Assembly (NCBI RefSeq): GCF_003024195.1
Contig: NZ_KZ679063.1
Span: forward strand, 21,591 to 85,590
Length of the DNA stretch: 64,000 nt
Reading direction: 5' to 3'
Origin: Streptomyces dioscori
GTDB lineage: Bacteria > Actinomycetota > Actinomycetes > Streptomycetales > Streptomycetaceae
This document shows positions 60,035 through 64,000 of this stretch, one piece after another. Each line of letters starts with the position of its first letter. Position 1 is the first letter of the stretch. The notes beneath the pieces are model-generated. The model was not told the origin of the DNA and searched no databases. It saw only the letters and a program-made list of their open reading frames with translations. Both the position numbers and the translations under genes were made by a program.

Positions 60035-61044
60035 CCTCCACACCCGACCCCGCCCTGCTCGACCGCGCCCTCGGCGCCTTCTACGGGCTCGCGCTGGGCG
60101 ACGCCCTCGGGATGCCGACGCAGGTCATGTCCCGCGCCGATGTCGTACGGGTCTACGGCACGCTGAGTGGCTTCGAGCCCGCCCGGCCCGACAACCCGGT
60201 GAGCGCCGGAATGCCGGCCGGGTCCATCACGGACGACACCGAACAGGCGGTGATCGTGGCGCGGCTCCTGGTCGAGGGCGGCGGGCACGTCGATCCTCTG
60301 CTGTTCGCGGAGGAACTCCTGTCCTGGGAGAAGGACATGAAGGCCAAGGGGTCGTTCGACCTGCTCGGTCCGTCGACGAAAGCGGCCCTGGACGCGGTGA
60401 CACGCGGCGTCGACCTCACGGAGGCCGGCAAGCACGGCACGACGAACGGCGCCGCGATGCGGGTGACGCCGGTCGGTATCGCGTTCGGCGCCGACGACAC
60501 GGAATGGTTCCTGGACCGGGTCGTCGAGTCCTGCCAGGTCACCCATGACACGACCATCGGGATCGCGGGCGCGTCGGCCGTCGCCGCAGCCGTCTCCACA
60601 GGCCTTGCCGGCGGCTCGCTCGACGACGTCTTCGACGCCGCGGTCGCGATGTCGGCGGCCGGTGCCAGGCGCGGGCACTGGACAGCGGGCGCCAGCATCT
60701 CGGCGCGTATCGGCTGGGCACGCGACCTCGTGGCCGACCAGGACACAGCGGCGGCGCTCGACCGGATCGACTCGCTCATCGGCACCAGCGTGGCCAGCCA
60801 GGAATCGATCCCGGCCGCGTTCGCGGTACTGGCGCTCACGAACGGTGACCCGTGGCGCTCCGCGCTGCTGGCCGCGAACCTCGGCGGTGACAGCGACACG
60901 ATCGGTGCCATCGCGGGGGCGATCGCCGGAGCCATGGGAGGACTCAGCGCCCTGCCCGTCGACGCCGTTCACACCCTGCGAGAGGTGAACGATCTCGAAC
61001 TGGGTCCTCTGACAGAGCAGTTGCTCACCTACCGCACTCGCTGA
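60031..61044 (+). CDS. ADP-ribosylglycohydrolase-family protein
   Basis: 337 residues from GTG 60031. The metal-binding motifs are GDALGMPTQV near the N-terminus, SITDDTEQAV (TDDT) and the C-terminal LGGDSDTIGAIAGAIAGAMG. Members hydrolyse N-glycosidic bonds of ADP-ribosyl groups, and relatives in salvage operons act on nucleosides. Its place between a GntR regulator, a base permease and a sugar kinase favours hydrolysis of an imported N-riboside over protein de-ADP-ribosylation. Confidence 0.92.
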   Translation: MTSTPDPALLDRALGAFYGLALGDALGMPTQVMSRADVVRVYGTLSGFEPARPDNPVSAGMPAGSITDDTEQAVIVARLLVEGGGHVDPLLFAEELLSWEKDMKAKGSFDLLGPSTKAALDAVTRGVDLTEAGKHGTTNGAAMRVTPVGIAFGADDTEWFLDRVVESCQVTHDTTIGIAGASAVAAAVSTGLAGGSLDDVFDAAVAMSAAGARRGHWTAGASISARIGWARDLVADQDTAAALDRIDSLIGTSVASQESIPAAFAVLALTNGDPWRSALLAANLGGDSDTIGAIAGAIAGAMGGLSALPVDAVHTLREVNDLELGPLTEQLLTYRTR

Positions 61045-61112
61045 ATCCCCCCTTTCTTTCTGTCTTCCCCTGTTTTTCCCTCTGTACCGAGCACAGGCAA
61101 GGAGGTCCCGCG

Positions 61113-62597
61113 ATGGCCGCTTCAACGAAGAACGACCGCGTCGGCACCGTGGAGACCCGTGGGATCGAACCGGTCCCGGACAGCGAGCGGCGCGGTCACG
61201 CGAGCCAGATGTTCTGGACGTGGTTCGCCGCCAACATCTCACTCCTAGGGCTGCCGCTCGGCGCGACTCTCGTCGCCTTCCGCGGTCTGAACATCTGGCA
61301 GGCCGTTCTCGTCGCGGTCGCCGGTTCGGTGGGCTCGTTCGCGCTGGTGGGTGCGTTGAGCATCGCGGGCAAGAAGGGCGGCGCCCCCGCCCTGACGCTG
61401 TCCCGTGCGGTGTTCGGGCAGCGTGGCAACCACGGGCCGACCCTGGTGACCTGGCTGAGCCGGGTCGGCTGGGAGACGATCACCACCACCACAGCGGCGT
61501 ACGCGCTGCTCGCCCTGCTCAACACGGTCTTCGGCGTCGAGCGAGGCACGGTCCTCACACTGCTGTGTCTCCTGGTCTTCATCGCCTGCACACTGATGAT
61601 CAGCGGGCTCGGGCACGCCACCATCATGTGGATCAACAAGTGGGCGACCGTGGTCTTCGGAATCCTCAACCTGGTGGTGATGGGCTTCCTCGTGGCGACC
61701 GTCGACTGGTCGAAGGTGCTCGACCACCCGGCCGGCCCTGCCAGCGGCGTCATCGCGGGCATCGGATTCATCGCGGCGGGCACCGGCATCGGATGGGCCA
61801 ACGCCGGTGCGGACTACGCCCGTTACCTGCCGCAGTCGATCCCGGGCGGGCGGCTCGTGCGCGCCTCGGCGTTCGGTGCCGGCATTCCCCTCGTCCTGCT
61901 GATTTCTTTGGGTTCGCTCCTCACGGCCGGTGATCCCGCGCTCGCCACCTCCGCCGATCCGGTCGCGGCGATCAACGCGTTGCTGCCGTCCTGGATGGCC
62001 GTGCCGTATCTGATCGCGGCGTTCGGCGGGCTGCTGATGTCCAATCACCTCTCCACCTACTCGGCCGGACTGACGATGATCACGCTCGGTATCCGGGTAC
62101 CGCGTGCGTGGGCGGTCGTTCTGGACGTCATCCTGATGTTCCTCGGTGGCATCTACTTCATGCTCATCGCAGACGACTTCTACGGCCCGTTCAGCACCTT
62201 CCTGACGCTGCTCGCCGTGCCGATCTCCGCCTGGATCGGTGTCATCGCCGTCGACATGGTCCGAGGCCGGCAGTACGACCCCGCCGGCCTGATGGACACG
62301 GGACGTGGCAGCCGCTACTGGTACACCGGCGGGTTCAATCTGCCCGCCGTCCTCGCGTGGCTGGCCGCGATCGCAGCCGGGCTGACCTTCACCAAGGCCG
62401 CGACCGGCGCCGACGACGTGTGGTTCGCCGGCCCGTTGGCCGATTCCTGGCTCGGCACGAACGGCCTCGGGTGGCTCATCGCGATCGTCACAGCCGGCGC
62501 GGCCTACCTGCTGCTCGGACGGCGTCCACCGCTGAGCGCCGATCCGGCCCCCGACCCCGCCGCCGGTCCCACCACGTTCGAGGAGGCCACCCGATGA
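61113..62597 (+). CDS. NCS1-family cytosine/purine permease
   Basis: 494 residues with about 12 membrane helices. Family pieces: MFWTWFAANISLLGLPLGAT, GKKGGAPALTLSRAVFGQRG, GWANAGADYARYLP and FGGLLMSNHLSTYSAG. Imports nucleobases or related compounds with Na+ or H+. The start is behind AAGGAGGT, 68 bases after the glycohydrolase. Its stop overlaps the kinase start (ATGA). Confidence 0.93.
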   Translation: MAASTKNDRVGTVETRGIEPVPDSERRGHASQMFWTWFAANISLLGLPLGATLVAFRGLNIWQAVLVAVAGSVGSFALVGALSIAGKKGGAPALTLSRAVFGQRGNHGPTLVTWLSRVGWETITTTTAAYALLALLNTVFGVERGTVLTLLCLLVFIACTLMISGLGHATIMWINKWATVVFGILNLVVMGFLVATVDWSKVLDHPAGPASGVIAGIGFIAAGTGIGWANAGADYARYLPQSIPGGRLVRASAFGAGIPLVLLISLGSLLTAGDPALATSADPVAAINALLPSWMAVPYLIAAFGGLLMSNHLSTYSAGLTMITLGIRVPRAWAVVLDVILMFLGGIYFMLIADDFYGPFSTFLTLLAVPISAWIGVIAVDMVRGRQYDPAGLMDTGRGSRYWYTGGFNLPAVLAWLAAIAAGLTFTKAATGADDVWFAGPLADSWLGTNGLGWLIAIVTAGAAYLLLGRRPPLSADPAPDPAAGPTTFEEATR

Positions 62598-63559
62598 ACG
62601 ACGACTACCGTGTCGTCCTCGTGGGGAACGTCATCGTCGACCTCGTCATCGAGGTGCCCGACCTGCCCGAGCGCGGGGGCGACGTCATCGGAACCCGCAC
62701 CGAGCTCTACGCGGGCGGTGGCTTCAACACACTCACCGCGGCGCGCAGGCTAGGCGCCGAAGCCGTCTACGCCGGGCTCCACGGCACCGGCCCCTACGGA
62801 GAGCTGGTGCGATCCTCGCTCACGGCAGAAGGGGTCGGACTGGTCCTTCCGGCACGCTCGGACGGCGACACCGGGTTCTGCGTGGCGCTGGTCGACGAAG
62901 GAGGCGAGCGGACCTTTGTCACGAGCTTCGGCGTCGACGCACGTATGACGGCGGATGAGACGGCGACGATCGCCGCGTCCGTGCGGAGCCGCGACCTGGT
63001 GCAGGTCTCCGGCTACAGCCTGGTGATGCAGGTGAACGGCCCTCTGCTGTCCCGCATGGTCGCACGCCTCGCGGAAGACGTACGGGTCTGTCTGGACCCC
63101 GCGCCGCTGGTGGCGGACATCCCGGCCGAGGTACTGAACCCGGTACTGGCCCGGGCCGACTGGCTGAGCTGCAATGCGCGGGAGGCCCGGCTGATGACCG
63201 GGGTGGCGGAGCCGCGGGAAGCCGCACAGGTGCTACGCGGGCGGATGCGGAGCGGGGCCGGGATCGTCGTACGGGCCGACAAGGACGGCTGCTGGCTGTC
63301 GGCACCGGATTCTCCCGACATCGTGCACGTCCCCGGGTTTCCCGTGGACGCGGTCGACAGCAACGGGGCCGGGGACGCGCATGTGGGCGCGTTCCTGGCA
63401 CTGCTGGGGCGCGGAGCATCCGCCTACGAGGCGGCGCGCGGAGCGAACGCGGCAGCGGCTCTGGCGGTGACACGGAGGGGTCCTGCGACCGGGCCGACCT
63501 CGGGCGAACTGGCCGCGCTGCTGGGCGCGGAGACATCGAGTGCGCTGGGACTGAGCTGA
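62594..63559 (+). CDS. PfkB-family sugar/nucleoside kinase
   Basis: 321 residues. PfkB signatures: LYAGGGFNTLTAARRLGAEA and the C-terminal VDSNGAGDAHVGAFLALLGR, with the catalytic Asp in GAGD. Members phosphorylate ribose, nucleosides or sugars. In this operon it would trap the ribose or nucleoside released or imported by the upstream proteins. Coupled to the permease by a 4-base overlap. Confidence 0.92.
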   Translation: MNDDYRVVLVGNVIVDLVIEVPDLPERGGDVIGTRTELYAGGGFNTLTAARRLGAEAVYAGLHGTGPYGELVRSSLTAEGVGLVLPARSDGDTGFCVALVDEGGERTFVTSFGVDARMTADETATIAASVRSRDLVQVSGYSLVMQVNGPLLSRMVARLAEDVRVCLDPAPLVADIPAEVLNPVLARADWLSCNAREARLMTGVAEPREAAQVLRGRMRSGAGIVVRADKDGCWLSAPDSPDIVHVPGFPVDAVDSNGAGDAHVGAFLALLGRGASAYEAARGANAAAALAVTRRGPATGPTSGELAALLGAETSSALGLS

Positions 63560-63926
63560 CGGACCTCTTCCACCGGGGCAAGGACGCGGCCGCAAGGGCG
63601 GCCTGGGCCGGCACTCGGTCGCTGTCGACCGACAATCCGGCCTCTCAACCCAGGCGCGCGCAGGTCGGGGAGAGGCTGTTCAGCCTCGACCGTAGTCAGG
63701 CGGCGACTGCCGCTCATCCGGTCAGGCATCGTGCCCTGACAAATCAGGCGGCGGTCGGGCAGGTTGCGGACACGAATCGGGAACGGGACGGGAATCCGTT
63801 CGGAGAGGGTTCCTCCAGCGCAGGTCGCAGCGGGTGACACACCGGACCTCCGGGCACGGACCGGTCTCCGGCCCGTGGCACACGACCTGACCGACCAGTT
63901 CGAACAACGCTGTCTGAGGAGTCCAC
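63560..63926. other. Intergenic region upstream of serA
   Basis: 367 bases without a supportable gene. A short 6-bp GC hairpin (63588-63593 with 63598-63603) may end the salvage operon, and GTCAGG/CCTGAC (63721-63740) form an inverted repeat. The serA promoter should lie here but no consensus boxes are clear. Confidence 0.4.
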
Positions 63927-64000
63927 GTGAGCTCGAAACCTGTCGTACTCATCGCTGAAGAACTGTCGCCCGCGACGGTGGACGCACTGGGCCCGGACTT
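63927..64000 (+). CDS. serA: D-3-phosphoglycerate dehydrogenase (partial, 5' end only)
   Basis: Starts at GTG 63927 behind GAGGAG and runs off the window. The visible residues SSKPVVLIAEELSPATVDAL match the N-terminus of actinobacterial SerA, the first enzyme of serine synthesis. Only about 24 residues are visible, so domain content cannot be judged. Confidence 0.8.
   Translation, partial: MSSKPVVLIAEELSPATVDALGPD

Noticed and set aside
1..64000. tRNA or rRNA genes, transposase, integrase, att sites
   Set aside because: I scanned for T-loop-like motifs, long conserved RNA strings and transposase or recombinase motifs in the translations and found none convincing. Low-scoring or degenerate elements could be missed by eye.

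Overview
The window looks like a chromosomal segment of a Streptomyces or close relative. GC content is very high, third codon positions are almost all G or C, GTG starts and ATGA/TGATG start-stop overlaps are common, and many gene products are typical of that genus: an Endo H-type glycosidase, an ECF41-like sigma relative, DUF4232 lipoprotein, PucR, GntR, HxlR and many TetR regulators, and serA at the right edge. I saw no rRNA, tRNA, CRISPR array, transposase or integrase.

Layout. 1-7 kb: the end of an FtsX-type permease gene, a secreted GH43 glycosidase behind a perfect 14-bp palindrome, a sigma-like protein lacking region 4 divergent from an orphan cytochrome b, then a divergent NmrA-like reductase/cupin pair. 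7.3-24 kb: a catabolic block. A minus-strand run (mvaA-mvaB-scoA-scoB) would take mevalonate or HMG-CoA to acetoacetate and acetoacetyl-CoA. A plus-strand run encodes a HyuA/HyuB carboxylase or hydantoinase pair, a CaiB-type CoA-transferase and a crotonase. PucR- and LysR-type regulators, an MHS-type transporter and a YtcJ-like amidohydrolase accompany them. Together they suggest uptake, activation and breakdown of a carbonyl or branched compound whose carbon enters as HMG-CoA or acetoacetate. 24-30 kb: htpG, a methyltransferase, a divergent SDR/AraC pair and a lipoprotein. 30-45 kb: Endo H, a leucine-rich-repeat protein, redox enzymes, a MacB/FtsX exporter, a broken ECF sigma gene beside its surviving anti-sigma-like partner, tandem repeats and several gene remnants. 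45-50 kb: a TetR-flanked, translationally coupled four-gene sugar or cyclitol operon (two TIM-barrel isomerases, two Gfo/Idh/MocA dehydrogenases) ending in a perfect 21-bp hairpin. 50-57 kb: a ytfH/ytfG-like pair, an SDR remnant, two unrecognised genes (the second much lower in GC) and small membrane proteins. 57-64 kb: a TetR/SDR pair with three phased operator-like sites, a GntR-ADP-ribosylglycohydrolase-NCS1 permease-PfkB kinase operon that reads as nucleoside or base salvage, and the start of serA.

The strongest candidates for something undescribed are the ketone/HMG-CoA block, the two unknown genes at 52.0-55.5 kb, and the cytochrome b paralogue that has lost a haem ligand and sits next to a sigma protein without region 4. 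Functions are assigned by recognising family motifs by eye; no database search was possible.
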